DNA from: Gavia stellata
Taxonomy: Eukaryota; Chordata; Aves; Gaviiformes; Gaviidae
Assembly (NCBI RefSeq): GCF_030936135.1
Contig: NC_082596.1
Coordinates: forward strand, 71,330,888 to 71,394,887
DNA: 64,000 nt
Direction of reading: 5' to 3'
Shown: positions 36,101 to 51,100 of the stretch, piece by piece
How the letters are laid out: every line of letters begins with the position of its first letter
Position numbering within the stretch: the stretch's first letter is position 1
Program-made: the position numbers and the translations under genes
Notes under the pieces: model-generated
What the model was told of the DNA's origin: nothing
Database searches by the model: none
What the model saw: only the letters and a program-made list of their open reading frames with translations

Positions 36101-39100
36101 TCCAGGAGGCAACCTAAATACAGAGCTGACACAGGGACCAGGATATATTACGTTCATGCCATACGTCAGCTCAGCAGGCGTCGATTATTGTGAATTCTGC
36201 TTTTTTTTTTTTTTTTTTCAGAGTTTCTAGACAATTTTCCAGTGGTTGGTAGAACTTCATCTAATGAATTATAATGGGAAGAATTTAATGAATTAATTTG
36301 TGTAATTTCCCACTGTAGTACGCAGAGTCACTAGTAGTACCTGAGGTGCCTACACTGCGATCCAGCTGTGGCCAGGACTCTGCAGGACTGTCAGAACTCA
36401 CAGGGAGCTTTCTTAAAATGGGCAGCGCTTTCAGTGGCTCATTGCAAGTGATCTCCAAGGCAGAACTGCATAGTTTGGCTACCATGCCAGGAGGCCTTTG
36501 AGGATTTGACATCAGCCATAGTAGAAATAGCAGCAGCCTAGTACCCCTTTTTGTTTGTTTGTTTTTGAGGTATGTAATGTAAAATACAATTTTTCACAGA
36601 ACCAGTTTTATTGAAACTTGTCTTATCCAGTTAAGTAAATAGATTCCTTCAGAACACATTTCATATCCATTGTTGCAAATCATTAATTTTTCACATTTAC
36701 CTCTAAAACTATAGATATTCTAGCATGTTTTAGTGAAATAATGTATCACAAACTGAACCTACCTTTATGCAAATAGAAATTGTTACATAAACTGCAGTTA
36801 TATTTGAAATAACTGTTTCAAAAAAACACATTAAAATATGGAATATCCTCTTCCTCCCTTGTTACTTTTTGGAAACATCAATAGTTGCTTACACAACATC
36901 TATCTAGGAAATAAGGTGGATAAAATAATTATCACTCCCTATGGGGTTGATACCACATGATTTAAATTTTTTGAAGAAGTAATGAGTGGTCTGATACCAT
37001 GGGGGTCAGGAGCTGCAATTGTTCAGAAGTAATAAATCCATTATCATCAGGCTAACAGAGCTGCCTCAGCCAAACAAATATCCGTATATTCTGGGGTTTT
37101 TTTTCAATAACTTACTTGTCAAAACAGTCGTCATATCTTTCTGTGGCTCTGAATCCAATGATGGAGTATATGACAGTTGCTGCATAGATGGATGTGAAAC
37201 CATTGATCACTGAGATAATCAGGGCATCTTTCTCACAGTTATTGCTGCAATTCAAAGGCAAAAAAAGAATGGATTTCAAACACATTCCCAAAAGAAATAC
37301 TAAAAACTGGCTACCAAGACTAACAAGAAAATAGTCTACAGACGCATAGGTACATCAGTGTGCTCTCTAAGAACACACAAGTGCAGCTGTTAAAGATAGA
37401 TTTAGTGAATTAAAACTTGGTGCCTTAAGCAGTTTCATAGCTATGCTTTTTTTTTTGCCCCCTCAAATAACCCTACTCACAAGGAATAACTGCCTGAGTT
37501 GTTTCCATGTCTGGCTCATGGAAAGAAAAACCTGAAGGGCAAAAAAGTATGTCTACTCCTTTTCATACCTGGCATGCACGTGTGCAGACACACATTGGCA
37601 TAAGCTGTATCTTAGCTGCTGCAAGGTGAAAGATTTGGGTTTGAATTCAGACAGTCAGAAGGGAAAAGTGACCAGAAGTTTCCATAGCACTTTGGTATGA
37701 TAAAGTTGCAGTAGCCAAGAGCACTTGGGAACAGTTTTGTTTGATTGTTGGACAGAAGATGGTTCAAAATGTCCTCAAGTTTTGGAAAGATGATGGAACA
37801 TTATGCTGATAAGGTCGGACAGACAAGCTATTACATTGTGAATGTTAAAACTTGCAGAGATTTCTCTGCTGCAGTCACTTGCCAGTGTATCTGTGCTAAG
37901 ATGAAAAAATTGCAGAGCCAGAAAGAGACCTTCATCTGAGAGAGAAGATAAAGAACCAATATTAAATTAGTTAATGGTTTTATGAGAAGGCTGTAAAGCT
38001 CTAGATATTGTATTTCTCTTGGGCAAGAGAGGACTATTGAGATTAACTTGATGTTGTTGTATTTAATTTTCTGATCACCTTCAAGAGGAGAGGAAAGACA
38101 AACCTGTCCACCCAAGACCTGTGACACTGTGACCTTTCCTCATTTATAGTGTTGCAAATAGGTCTCTAGTGGGCAGAAGGCATTGAAATTCCTTGCTGTA
38201 CTCTTGTGGCAGTTTTTTTGCTGTAACATGAGATTCTCAATGACAGGCTTCAAAAAAATATTTCTTCCCTTCAGAGAAAGTAAGATGCTCAAGCTCCTCC
38301 TGGTTATGAATGAGTGAATCCCTGATGGCATTGAAACCTCATGGTATTTCCTGAGATGTTTTTACTCCCAAACCATCTGAAAGTGGAGTCACTCACACCT
38401 GGTCCAGCTGGTGCTGGACTGCAGGTGGCCCAACACCTGTGTAACACAATGGTATTTGCATGTTTTTTTCTCATATCTCCATGGAAATTTCATTACTTTC
38501 TGCAGTTTCCTCTTTAAGTTGTGAATGATTGAGAATTGAAGGAATGTGGCCTCATGCCACAGCCCTGTGTGTTGGAAAAGCAGGAGGACACTGCTCCTTT
38601 TCTTGGGGCCTTTTGGAAAGATGCAGAACATTCTCAGCCCTGCTCCTCAAGGTTGTGGGAACATTGACTTGGACCTGAAGCAGGGCTTGTCACCTCGCAC
38701 TGAGACTCGCAGGCACCAAAAGTTCCAGACGAACTTTTGAAAAACATCTGAAATCAAGAGTGGTGGCAGGGAATTACATCAGTGGCTGAAATGCTGGTGT
38801 GGTGTGGTGGAGCCTGAACCAAAACTGAAACACAGATTTCTGAATGCATGACCAAACCAGATAACCAAAACTTAATTCAGAGACATTTATCAAAAATATT
38901 AGGTTCAGCGAATGCTGAAGTTTGTCTTTCAAGAGGACAGTGCTGAAGGGATGGAAGGCACCAAGAGGCACTGGTGGTTGCTCCAATATTTTGGGAGGGT
39001 GAGTGTAAAATATAGCACGATGTTTGCTGACTGGGTCATTCCCTGGGTGATGGGAGTTTGTACTCCATGTCTTCCCTGGCCCCATCGCATATATAAAGGA

Positions 39101-42100
39101 AGGGACTGAGTTTCAATTTCAAAACTCCTAGATGTATCTTCTAATCGCTAAGCTAAAGACTTAAACTGTGGCCTGTAAATTGCTTTGAAATGTGTGTACC
39201 ATCACCCAGCTCAACAGTGTGGAGACAAAGGGCAGGACAAAGGGCAGCACCATGCATTGAGCACTCCCACAAAGGAAGCTCCTGCTCATCAGCTGGTGGT
39301 GGGCATCCAGTCTCTTCTTTCTAGCCGGTGCCACCACATCTTTCTGCAGGAAATCAGCCAGCACTGGGACCTGAAATCTTGGCTCAGGAGAGCTACGATC
39401 AAAGATGTGCCTTACAGGGCTGAGGGGATGGCGTCCCAGTCCCAAGTAATTACTGTGTAACGACAGGGCAGAAATGGACATGCTTCATTTGAAAGAATGA
39501 AATATTCCTATAAAATTTGGCTTTTGCCTGGCTACTTACTGAACAGAGTTGTAACTGGAGAATGAAATGAGGCCTCCAAAGGCCAGGGAGAAAGAATAAA
39601 ACACCTGAGCGCCCGCGTCCAGCCATGTCACTGGATTAGTCAGCTCCGTAACCTGAGAAATCAGACATACAACTTTAAGCATATGCAACATTGCTATTTA
39701 GACCGAATATGAGGCATTTAAAACAATAATTAAAGCAAGAACAATAACCATGCAGAACTCACCATTTTGAAGAATGTTAACAAATAGGTCAATACCTTTG
39801 TCAAACTTACTTTTTTTTCAAAAAGAAAACCTATGTGTAGGTTTTCTACAAGTATTTTGAAAATTGATAAACAAATGACTTTCCACAGCTGACAGCTGCT
39901 GTGCCTGTTTCCAGAAAAGGTGTTTATTATTTAGCATTAATAATGACCATTCAGAGGTCTTCTCATGGAAAATGAAACCCCTTTTAACTTTGTTTAAAAA
40001 CTGTTGTATAGTTAAACCGTTCTCTTAGGTCTTTTGTTCATATAGCCATACTGATTAGATGGGTTCTACTCCCAACTGGATGATTTATGCTTTAAAGTTA
40101 GACTCGTCCTTAACTAGAATACAGGAAAAGAAAGCAAGCCCCTTATGGCAACCCCATTGCATTGCTCTGTGATGATCCTCCCATTTTTTGTAACAGATTT
40201 TGATGGGGGGGTGGAAAGAGAGAGAGAGGGAGAGAGAGAATGTGTGTGTATACGTATATTTTATATCTGATGCAAAGGATTCACCTCCCAGAATCAAGAT
40301 TTTAGAGGTGTCTGAGGGACAGTTAGAAAAGCACCAACGGAGGGGACTAATTTTCAATCAGTTGTTAATTACAGAGAGAACAACATCATGTTTCACTAGG
40401 GGAGGAACCATGCAGTGACTTACATTAGGCGTGAAGAGATACACAATTCCATTGGTTGAGCCTTTCAGTGTCAAGCCACGGATTAGAAAAATGGTAAGCA
40501 CAAGGTATGGAAGAGTTGATGTTACATACACGGCCTGCACAAGAAGCATGTAAATAAAACACTTAAATAAAACAGAACACTTAAATAAAAATAGCACTGC
40601 AGGGAAGAAAAGAGGGGAATAAACAAGGTACTGTGACTGACAATAATGGCAAGTTTCAAGCGAGTGACAATTAACATACTACAGAAAACTATGGTCAAGA
40701 GAAACAGTATGTGCAGTACATTTTGATAATAAACATTTTTACAGTTATAGTGCTCTATTTAAGACAAATTATCATTGTTGAAATTCAACTCAGATCATTC
40801 AAAATCAGCATAAAAAATCATCTACACCCTGAGATCAGGTTGGTGCTGCTGATGCAAGGATGGGCTCTTAGGGCTTCGCTGGGCAGCAGAACATTGGTCA
40901 CTCTTTTAGAGAGATAACATTAAGGACTAGCACAAACCCAAATAAATCTGTACATGTATGTTTTGAAGAGAATGGCCATAGCAAAAAGAGTCCCTCAATC
41001 CTGCATTAAAGGTTAATATTAATGTTAAGGTGGTAATACCTAAGAAATGGTTTACTGGAACCTATAAGGACGAGGAAGCTGAATTGCTCACAAAAATCCC
41101 TACAAAAATCAAATCAAATCAAATTCCATTTCATTCAGCTTCCTTCTTCAAAAAGCAGGCCCAGTGATGACACACAAAGTTTTAGACATGCTTTTACTCA
41201 AGAAACAGGCAGTTTCTACATTATGATTAAGTCTGTATGAATAAGGAATCACAACAGCATAATGAATATCATCTCATAAAAAACCAAAATGGAGTACCTT
41301 TCCTGTTGTTTCGATGCCTCTGATTGTGCACACATACAGTACACCCCATGCGCATGTTAAACATAACAAAAGCCACCACTGTATACTGCCTGAATCGTCA
41401 ATGGAAGTGGAGATGTTTAATGTTTCTCTGTACCAGAAATAATCTACAGGAGAGCTCTTGGCACATTCTTCTACGTAATCTGTAACCACAAAATAGTTTT
41501 CATTCTGTATGTCTTTTATTTACTTGAAAAAAAATAAGTTAAATAATAAACACCAGTGTTCTAAATTATACCATCTAATGTCAGCGAATTTGTTGTTGGC
41601 AAATTTCAGGTTCTTAGAGGTTTGTTTCATGAAGAAAAGAGAGATTTAAAAGAGAAATTTTTAACAGAGATTTTAATACAGATTTTATTGTTATTTCTAT
41701 TAATTCAACCATGCAGATAAAATCTTTGAAGCTCACTCAAGGACTCTTCTATCTTTATAATTTTTCCTTTTTCCTACAAAAATGTGAGGTTAGAAGCCTC
41801 TTGTGCCAAAGAAAGTGTGGAAAAGGTTTCTGAGCATAAATGTATATATATTGCATGGAACATTTTTTTTTTAGTAGAAGAAAAGCAGTTAGGCAGATGT
41901 TTTTCAATGATTGTACACTTCCTACCTCATCTTAAAAAAACCCAACTAAACAGCTTTGGGCTTTCCACATGCATCCTGCTCTTTCTTGCCTGATGTAGTG
42001 TGGGCACCTGCCCACAGCTTCCTGCAGCCAGGCAGCTCTTCCCCTCCCACAACTCCTTCGGATCAGCAATACTTTGTCTTTCTGTTTCAGCAATACTTTG

Positions 42101-45100
42101 TCTTTCTGTTTTGTGGGGCATTGTTCAAGGTCTTGTTAGCTCAGGCTGGCTTCTCAGCTCCCTGAATGTGCTGACCTGTGCAGTGTTCTGCCCTGGCCTG
42201 CCCTTCCTTATATGAGGCTTTTTATACTTATTGTGTGAGAAGAGGCGCAAAGCTCTCTGAACAGCTGTTCACTGACCCTCCAAAAAACCTGCTTCATACA
42301 GTTTCATGCAGGGCTGACTATGGAAAACAAAGCTGCTGTCACCAAGCAGTCTCCAAGGAGCTATGGGCTGTTGTCATATTGAGAGATACAGGTGTTTCAT
42401 ATGGATTATACATCTCTCTCTTTTTTTTTTTTTTTCTTTTCAATATGCTAATGGAGGGCTGTTGGTAAAGAGATGGATGAAACACATTGCCTAAATCTGG
42501 AAGATGTTAATGTTTATGCTAGACTTGCACTTTGTGAATATTCTGTATGTGAACACGTCTGTCAAAATCAGCCCTGAAGTTTCCTATAAAAAGTCAAAGT
42601 TTGTCTCAAAGATTAAGCATTGATCACATTTTATATAATGTGAATTTTTACAAAACACAAGTATTAAAATAGCACAATGTTCCTGACAGGACTGCCATGC
42701 CTTACTGTTGTTTTACAGAAAGAGACTCAGTTAGGCTAATTGCTAGAAATGGAAAAATGTGCTGCACAACAAAATACAGTATTTCCTAAAGTATACCTGT
42801 TCTGTTGTCATTGAGAGGACAGCTACTCCAAGGCAGGGGCTCTTGGAAGGAGTTGAAGAAATACCACATTACCCAGGCAATAATAGTATTGTAATATAAA
42901 CCCACCAGGAAGGATACAAACATTGCTGCTATGCCTGAAAAAAGATAAAATCAGAACAATTTCAATAAATTTCAATATTCTTAGTCTTCAAGACATGTCA
43001 AAATACATGGTATGAGCCTCAACCTTTCCCTACTCTCCTCCCCACCCTAATCCCATGGTTTATAGCCTTTCCCCTCTCCTCTCTCTATTTTGGATGTAGG
43101 TTTAATCACTGTGAATTTATTACCTAAAGGTTGGACAGCCTAAAACTACTCTGGGACTGAAGCTGACACCCACTTAGGAGCCAACATTATGGGTGGACTA
43201 ACTCCCTACAGACACTACACGATCCTGTTCATAGTCTTGTCCGCTGATATCTAGGGAGTGCGGGATGCTGGGTACATGTAAAGCTCAACTGACTTGGGAT
43301 TTTGCCTAAATGAGACCCAGATTGTCTTCCCCTTCCACAGTGTCACTGCAGAGGTCAGCAAATGTGTTTGGCCAATCTTTGTTGTACAGGGTGGATAGCT
43401 GCCAGGAGGCACAGTCTGTGACAAGGTGCAGGATTCAAGCTGGTATCTCTCCTCCTCCACTTGCTCCCAAGTAATCAACCACTGGTGACTTCTCTGGCAG
43501 GCAGTAAATGCTAATGATTAGCTCCTGAGGGCTCTTAGATTCTGAAGAAATTTGAAAAATTCCAGATGCAGTGAACAAATATCTTTTGTAACTGATTTAC
43601 AGATGCAGTGGATGCCAACAGCAGTCCTAACTGGCTGCGTTTCTTGCCTTTCAAGTGTGTGGTCATCACAGAACCACAGAACAGCTGAGGTGGGAAGGCA
43701 CTTCTGGAGGTCACCTTGTCCAACCCCCTGCTCAAGCAGGGCCACCTACGGCTGGTTGCCCAGGACCATATCCAGGCAGATTTTTAATATTTCTAAGGAT
43801 GGAGATTCCACATCTCTGAGCAACCTGTGCCAGTACTGGGTCACCCTCCCAGTGTTTCCTGATGTTCAGATGGCATCTCCCGTATTTCCTGTGTCATGAG
43901 GTATCTGTGGAGTTTTTAATGCTGTGTGCATCATACTGCTTTTACTACATTGTCAGATAGAGTCTTTGAATACTCAGCAGTCTAATACAGATCTGAAGCA
44001 GTATTTTCTGCAAAATACTGTCTCCATGGCTTTTAGCATGGTACCTCTCTCAGATGTAAGAAAGTAACATTCCATGGAGCTGAAGTCTGGTAGACCAGCT
44101 TAGAGAAAGATTCAACTATTATTTATCCATGTAACAGTTACAGAACAAATTTTTGGCACACTTAAACATTCATCCTAATGGTAAAAACAGCCAATATCGA
44201 TAATACAGAAAATACCTCTGAAGCCTGAAATTGGTTTCAAAATAGAGAAAGGTTTTAACTGGACCCATAGTACCTGGGAACGTGGACACAAGGTTGTCAT
44301 AGTGCCTTATCATGATTAGTGTGACCTACCAATGGAGAGTTAGTGAGAAGGGAAAAGGAATAGATCCTGGAATCTCTTACAGCACACCGGAATAAAAACC
44401 TGAAGCTTTACTCTTAAGGTTATCAGTCCAGAGACTTGTGCTTTCTCAGGTGGCTTTTTGTATCCTCTTCAGACTTACCAACCCCTTTCAGGGTAGGATG
44501 GATAGAGCTCCAGACACCCACACTGCCTTTCCTCAGCCTTTGACCAATGGCAAACTCAAGATGAAGCAGGGGGATGCCCTCCAGGACTAGCAAAATCAGG
44601 AACGGGATCATGAATGCTCCTGAAATGGATAAGAAAAAAAAAGATGTTTCCCATCAGTGAAGTATTACAATAAAGCACAAACTTCAGTTCTGAGGGCTTT
44701 TGAAACAGCAAGTGAGTTGTAAGCATACTTGTGGAAACCCTTCCCCAGTTTCTGAACAATGCTTTTGCCTGATTGCCCAAGCAGCGGACTTCATTATATA
44801 TGTGGTTTCAGGTAGGAATTCTTAGTCTTCCCAAGTGACAAATATAAACACAAATTATACACTCCCAAGGTTAAACTCTGAAGAAGCCACCTTTGGATTG
44901 CAAGTGGAGGAAAGGTAGCTATTTTCCTGGAATGACTTCCTTTTATTTTTTGCAAAAGATTATGGTTTTATAATTATGAATCATGCAAACTATATGAAGT
45001 AGTTGAATGAACTAAGCAAGATGCCTCAAAAGATCAGGCAAGAGCCTGGGACTGTCTACATAAAATAACCAGTAACTTCCTAGCAACTGTGTTCAACAGC

Positions 45101-48100
45101 TTTTATGTTCAAGTAGAAGAGATCTGAAGTTCAGGGTTCAAACCTTGTTAATTATGACAAGGTTGGTTAGTATAGCACAAGTTTTTTAAATTAATTTTTT
45201 CCTGAATAAAGTGTACCTCAGACATGGAGATAACATATAAGACCACAGTGGAATACCAACGTGCAGAGTCAAATGCTTGAAAATTGCTACATATTAGAAT
45301 GATGGTTATCTGTCATTACAAAAAGTCTTTAACTTCCTAATCATAGGCAGTAAAGAATCAAAGTGCATTAACAAAACGGTTCAGGTTTGGGTATTTGCTG
45401 ACTTCTTTCTCATGTATGCAATGAAAATCAAGTAACAGTGAAAGAGGAAATTTGAAGAATGGAACTATAGTTTTGAATTCAAGGCAGTTGAATGTTTTTT
45501 GGAAGAGCTGAACTGCATGCTTTTCTGCTCCATGGGGTATCTTCTTGATATTGTCTACACCAGAGTTTTAGAAATAATCATTACTGCAAAGTCTTTGTTT
45601 TCTCTGTACTTCAGTGAAGTCTGCTGAAAACAATATTGTTGTATCAAGAGGCCACTATTACAATGAAATTGGCTAGCTATGCTTTTTGCTTCCCACTCCT
45701 ATGGAATTCAAGTAATGCTAGTTACTCACCTGTCTTTCATTGTCATTTTTAAGATTTATTAATCAAAATCAGTAGTTTTGAATACATAAAATGCTATTCA
45801 AAATGCTGAGCACTTTGAAAATGCACATGCCACACATCAGGTTGAATGACTGATGCACCAGCAAATATAGTTTTTGTTGAAGCTGTTGCCAAAGGTAGCT
45901 GTACAGATATGATATTCTCAGACTTCAGTAAAGCATGTCATTTAGTGACACAGAAACTGCTTACTAAAAATTTAACACTTTTCAGAATCAGTGTAGCTCA
46001 TCTTGTATGTATTAAAAACTATCTACCACTGTAAAAAAGGAGACTGACAAACAGAAGAGGTTTCAAAGGAGAGACAGAACAATACTGACTTTGGATATAC
46101 TTTTTATCAGTGAAAAACTGAAGGACTTATTATGAATTGTTACTTGTAGAGAAGTTTGCTAAACTTCCAACTCTGCTGACTCTTCCTGTCTGTCTTCTGT
46201 GCCAGTCTATCACCTTGGGAAACGGTTTATTCTTGCTTTCATAGAAAACAGAATTTTTGCAGTGTACATGATGAGTGCCCTCTCACTGTTGAGATCTGTC
46301 CCCCTACCTCCTGATGGCTTCCTTCCTACACGGGAGGGTCAGTGGGACAACCTCCCTACATACAGCCTCTGGCCTTTCACAGAGAGAGTTACTTATCGAT
46401 GCGTGGAGCTGCAAGCAGCCAGAAATAGGTAGTGTACTCCAACCTTATGTCAGGCTGGCACACAGTTTCTCTCCTGTTGCACTCTTGTCCAGGAGCTCTC
46501 ATGAGGGCAAGATGAGATAAGGACAAGATAATTGTGTTTATACCAGCAATTTTTAGTTCAGAGCATTCTCTCTGTTTTAAGCCCAAGACACCTCCTAAGA
46601 GTCTGAAACCTGCCCCTACAGTGTTTGTATGGCTGCTCCATCTGGATCTTTTCTTTTTACCTCCCCTTTCGGATGCCTGATAGGTCTCTGCTATACCACA
46701 ATCTCACTTCTCTCTGGAAAAGCCCTTTCTCAGCAATGGTAGTAATTAAGTCCAGAAGATGGATTTGTACAGCTACCTGATCCAAATACTCCTCATTTGC
46801 ACTCAGGGTAAGTTCTTGTTACCCTTTGAAATTCAACTTGCAGTGATTTTAGATCATCTCTTGAAACTTAAGAATGGACTGGCAGGTGCATTGCTTCACC
46901 ATCTTTGCTCCTAATGGAGACGTGTCACTTTTTTGTCATCAGGTCACAGTAAGATTGCTTAAGGACTTGATTAGAAATTCTCCCCCCCGGTCAAAGATCT
47001 TGTTGCGTAAGGAAATACACAGCCTTTATAGTCCTTTCAATCTATGACCACATGTTTCTTATCACACCTGTCAAAGAAAATTTTTTTTTGGTAGTTACCA
47101 TCTCTGTTAGCAGAAGAGAGGGAAGATCAGGCCATTTCCTATGAAGTATTAGAAGCATTTCCTTTAGAAATCATTCAAAGGTAGTCTCAACATTTCACTT
47201 TCAGTAGAAAGCAGGCTGATTGAGATTCTGATTTGGGGTCCACCTTTTCCATGCTTGAGACATTCTTGCAAACCTTAAATGCAAAGTGCACCTCCACTCA
47301 CGCAACTCTAGCAGTCTGGGTAGACATCGTGCCTCACCCTCCAAGATAGTGAGATTCAGCAACAGCGTTATCCCTACACCATAACTCTCCCTGTGAAGAG
47401 CACAGTGCATCAAATTTGCTGCAAAACTCTCAGAATTGAACCATCTTCTGTGGTGGACATGCCACGAGTGCTCTATCAACCTCAGGAGATTTCCTGAGGT
47501 CTTGAGATACTTACAGAGGTACCTTCATTAAGATGCCATAAAAGAAGTCTTTAAGCATGGCACATCTTTGACAGAGCAGTCAGATAAAAGGACTCCATGA
47601 CCTTCCCTGCACAGCCACAAAAAGGGGAAAGGATGCCCTTCGAGGAGCCATCTATCACATGAAAAAGGTGTGCGGTTCAACTGTGTGCTCACAGCTCCCC
47701 AGCTTCCTCGCTACCTTGGAATCACCAGGAATTAAATTTCAGGTTCTGGGATGGACACAAATCGAGAAGGTGGGTCTCTGTCCGCCCCTTTTGTTATCAC
47801 AGACGTAAAGTACATGCTGTGTGTATACACCTGCAGTGCAGAATCTATCCCTCTGCAAACAGCTACAACTAAAACATTTCTAGCTTGAAGGGCTAGCCAT
47901 GAATAGTATGGTAGCTCTGACGAGTTAGAAATGCAGGGGGTGCCATGTCAGAACTGGACAAATAAGTAAAAGTCCCTATTTTTATCTGTAGGAATATTGG
48001 TATATTTTCAAGAGAAATAAAATGGCAGTTCTCAATTACGTATGCCACTTTTTTCTCTTTCTTGGGTTCTTTGCTTTTCAGGGTTCAGTTCTAACAGCCA

Positions 48101-51100
48101 GCTCAGAAATCCAACTCTGCTGTATTTTCCGTTTCTCTCAATTTCTCCCCAACCTTTTTGAAAGAAGCTATAATGGAAAAATAAGTGATAATGACTCTGC
48201 AAAGTTGCCATATGGGACATTAAAAAAAAAAAATCAATGCCTTTTAAGCTGTCACAATTTTATGAACCTAACAAATAAACCAATGATCTGAAAATAAATG
48301 CTGTATAGATGTGTATAAAAAATGAGTAATCTTCCAGTCTGAAAACCTTACAGCTGAGATATTAGATTCTCATCCTGTTTCAGTACTGTATTTCAGGACA
48401 AATAAAATTTGGTTTGAACTTCTGTATGGCTATTACTATCTCTTTAATCCAAGAGTTTCTAATGTGAAATTGAAAAAATTATTATTGCTTTCACATAATT
48501 CCTCATAAAGAGAAGACAGGTAGACTTCAGATGGAGATGTTTTCCCATACTATCGTATTCTTAGACCTCAGCTGTAGTGAGGGTACCAGTACCAGCAAGG
48601 AACTGCTGACGTCATTACTGTCACTTCGTTCAGCGTGGCATACACAGAGATAAAAAAGTTCTCCCTCATGCAGTGGCAAGGTTTACTGCAGACATATGTG
48701 AGCTGTAGACTTAAGGACTTTTTTTTTTATCAATGGTTTAAACATTAAATATACATCTTCTTTTTTATAATACTCATCAGGGCTGAAACAAAAATGTTTA
48801 ACAGTTGATTAAATGACATGTTGCTCAATAAAGATTAAACAAAAGCTATGTGTAATGTCAGAGATAGCTATCAAATGAAAGGAAATTTCAATCTCATTAA
48901 GCTGGTGAAAGCGCTGAGGCAAACACCATAGCTTTTACATTGTGAGTATATTGAAATCTAGTTTGCCTGTGGCAATGATGTCTTTTACAACTTTTAAGAC
49001 GTAGAAAGGACAAAATGTACTGTACTCTTCTTAATTTTACTGGAGTAAATATTCCATTTTTTAAAATATAAACTCATAATCTATGACAACAAAAGTAAGT
49101 AAGTTATGTAACCACTAATTTCTTTTTGTATGTTTGGTTATCACAGTGTTAAAACACTATCATAGTGCTGTGTTTAGGAAGAAGCAGCCCTCAAATAATT
49201 CTAGATTTAAGTTCAAACATCTGAAAATAAGAGTTATCTATAAACTCAGAGTTCCTAACTACCTTCACTACAGTCAATTTGCAGAGAAAAAATCCACCTT
49301 CCTTGAAGTCTAAGTACTACAAGGGTAAATTTTATACTTCACCATCATCTGTTTATGTTTCATGAGGGATACAAAATGTGCAAACACTGATTCACAAAGT
49401 AGGTGGACATCCAACCTCATTTGGGAGTGTCCTGGCTGAAATACTGACTATCTACATCCTTGCTACGAGACCTCACCCATGCTAAATGACTCCAATAGTT
49501 CATCCATATAACTCATATTTCAAAAAGAAAGATGTTGTTAAGATAGCAAAGTCAACCCTCAGAAATTAGAAACTATTTTCATGAGGTAGTCTATGCAACC
49601 TTGATTCTGCATGCACCTTATGAGACATCCTCTAACTCTGTGACCACATAGGACTTTTTCTCATCCTCTGCAGATATTTACTGTATGGCAAATAGCTGTG
49701 TTTTTTTATATCTCTTAATGCACGGCCATAATGCACCATCATATCCAAAGTGAGCTTTAGGACTCTATAAAATAAACATGCCAGGGACAGACTAAGGAGC
49801 AGCGTAATCCCCATCTCCAGTGAAAGAGACCAGCAGCAGGGATTCCTGCTGCTCTGCACCCAGGATTCAGTGAAGACATATCTTGAAGACATGAAGCATG
49901 AAGGCGTACACCATCCAGGGTAAAGGCACTGGACAGACTAGGGGAAAATGGAGCTTCCTCAGGGCACTCATGAGTGTGGTGTTTGCTCTGTATCAGTTAA
50001 CTTGGAAGAAGGTGCGTAACATTGCAGTTTTCCCCTGCTCTGTTACAGAGGCACATCTGTGTCCCTGAGTGGGCCACACAAATGCAAAGATGAATGAATT
50101 ACCCCGGCTACCATGTTGAGTGGCAAAGACTAAGGCAAAACTTGTCCAAAATGTCTAGTAAATACGTATTTCCAACTGGAGGTAGCTGAAGCCAGACTTA
50201 AGGGTGTCTGTGCAATCAAAGACGATGCAGAGTGCTGCATCTATTGGGTGTTTGCTGTGCTGTGAACATGGCTGAATGGGAATTAGAGATGCAGGAGCCA
50301 GAAAATCTCATGAGGTAGAAAATGTTTCAACACCAAAATATCTTCAGAAATCAGAACTTCGAGATCTGTTTTTACAATACAGATAGTCACATGTTCAAAT
50401 TCAAAGCCATCCATCCACAGAACAGCAAGAGTCATTTTTTTTCTGATTGAAGGGAGAAATTGGAGAACAGGCACTGTAATGAGAAGATGGCATTGGTGAC
50501 AGGAGTTGGATTTAGACCTAGCAGAAGAGGCTGAGGTGTACTGTACAGCAGAGAGGGAGGAGGAATTGCACAACAGCTCTCCACCCTCACGTGTGATGAA
50601 GTTAAGGAGTCCTTTCTAAGAAGCCATGGGAAGGCATTGCTGCTCACTCTTATGTATTGATATGAGTCACAGCATTTGGTGCTATGTGGAAGAATAGATA
50701 GAGAAAGTAGCAAATCTGGCTACAGGGACACATATCTCTAGAGCCAGCTACATCATTCCTTTGCTATGTGCTGCCTTTCAACTTCTGCTTAAAATTTCAA
50801 TGAGAGAGTCCCAGGGAAGCCAGCAGCCAGGGATAACTCTTGTTAGTATTCCTGAGCAAGGGCAAGGCACAGGATGATGAGAAAGAAAAATAATTGCTGC
50901 CAAAGGATAAATTAAAACACACTACTGACAGACACACACAAGCAATTCATAAATCTTCACTGACATCACTCAGAAAACCATGATCCATACCAAGTTTTTT
51001 TGCGTTTGTTGGATGTTCATTTTCCAGCTGCATTTCATACGGCTGGAACACGAGGGAAAGGAAAGGTAGACAGAAAAGGAGGAAAGTGCCTATAAATCAA

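Larger units (their letters stand above)
33896..37115 (-). other. SLC6A19 introns 9, 8 and 7 (flanking exons 9 and 8)
   Basis: 564, 758 and 1536 bases. They hold a 27-base tandem duplication at 34867-34916, a gatcagat cluster at 35713-35757, a 19-T run at 36201-36219 and a (TTTG) run near 36549-36566. No other gene seen. Confidence 0.6.
39653..42796 (-). other. SLC6A19 introns 5, 4 and 3 (flanking exons 5 and 4)
   Basis: 771, 763 and 1317 bases. They contain a GA/TG microsatellite at about 40218-40249, a short (AAATC) run at 41107-41123, a 24-base tandem duplication at 42064-42111 and a T run near 42421-42435. Confidence 0.6.

Noticed and set aside
48022..48291. 89-codon plus-strand frame with a hydrophobic N-terminus
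   Set aside because: Signal-peptide-like start, but AT-rich intron sequence, no conserved features and it ends in an A run; likely chance.
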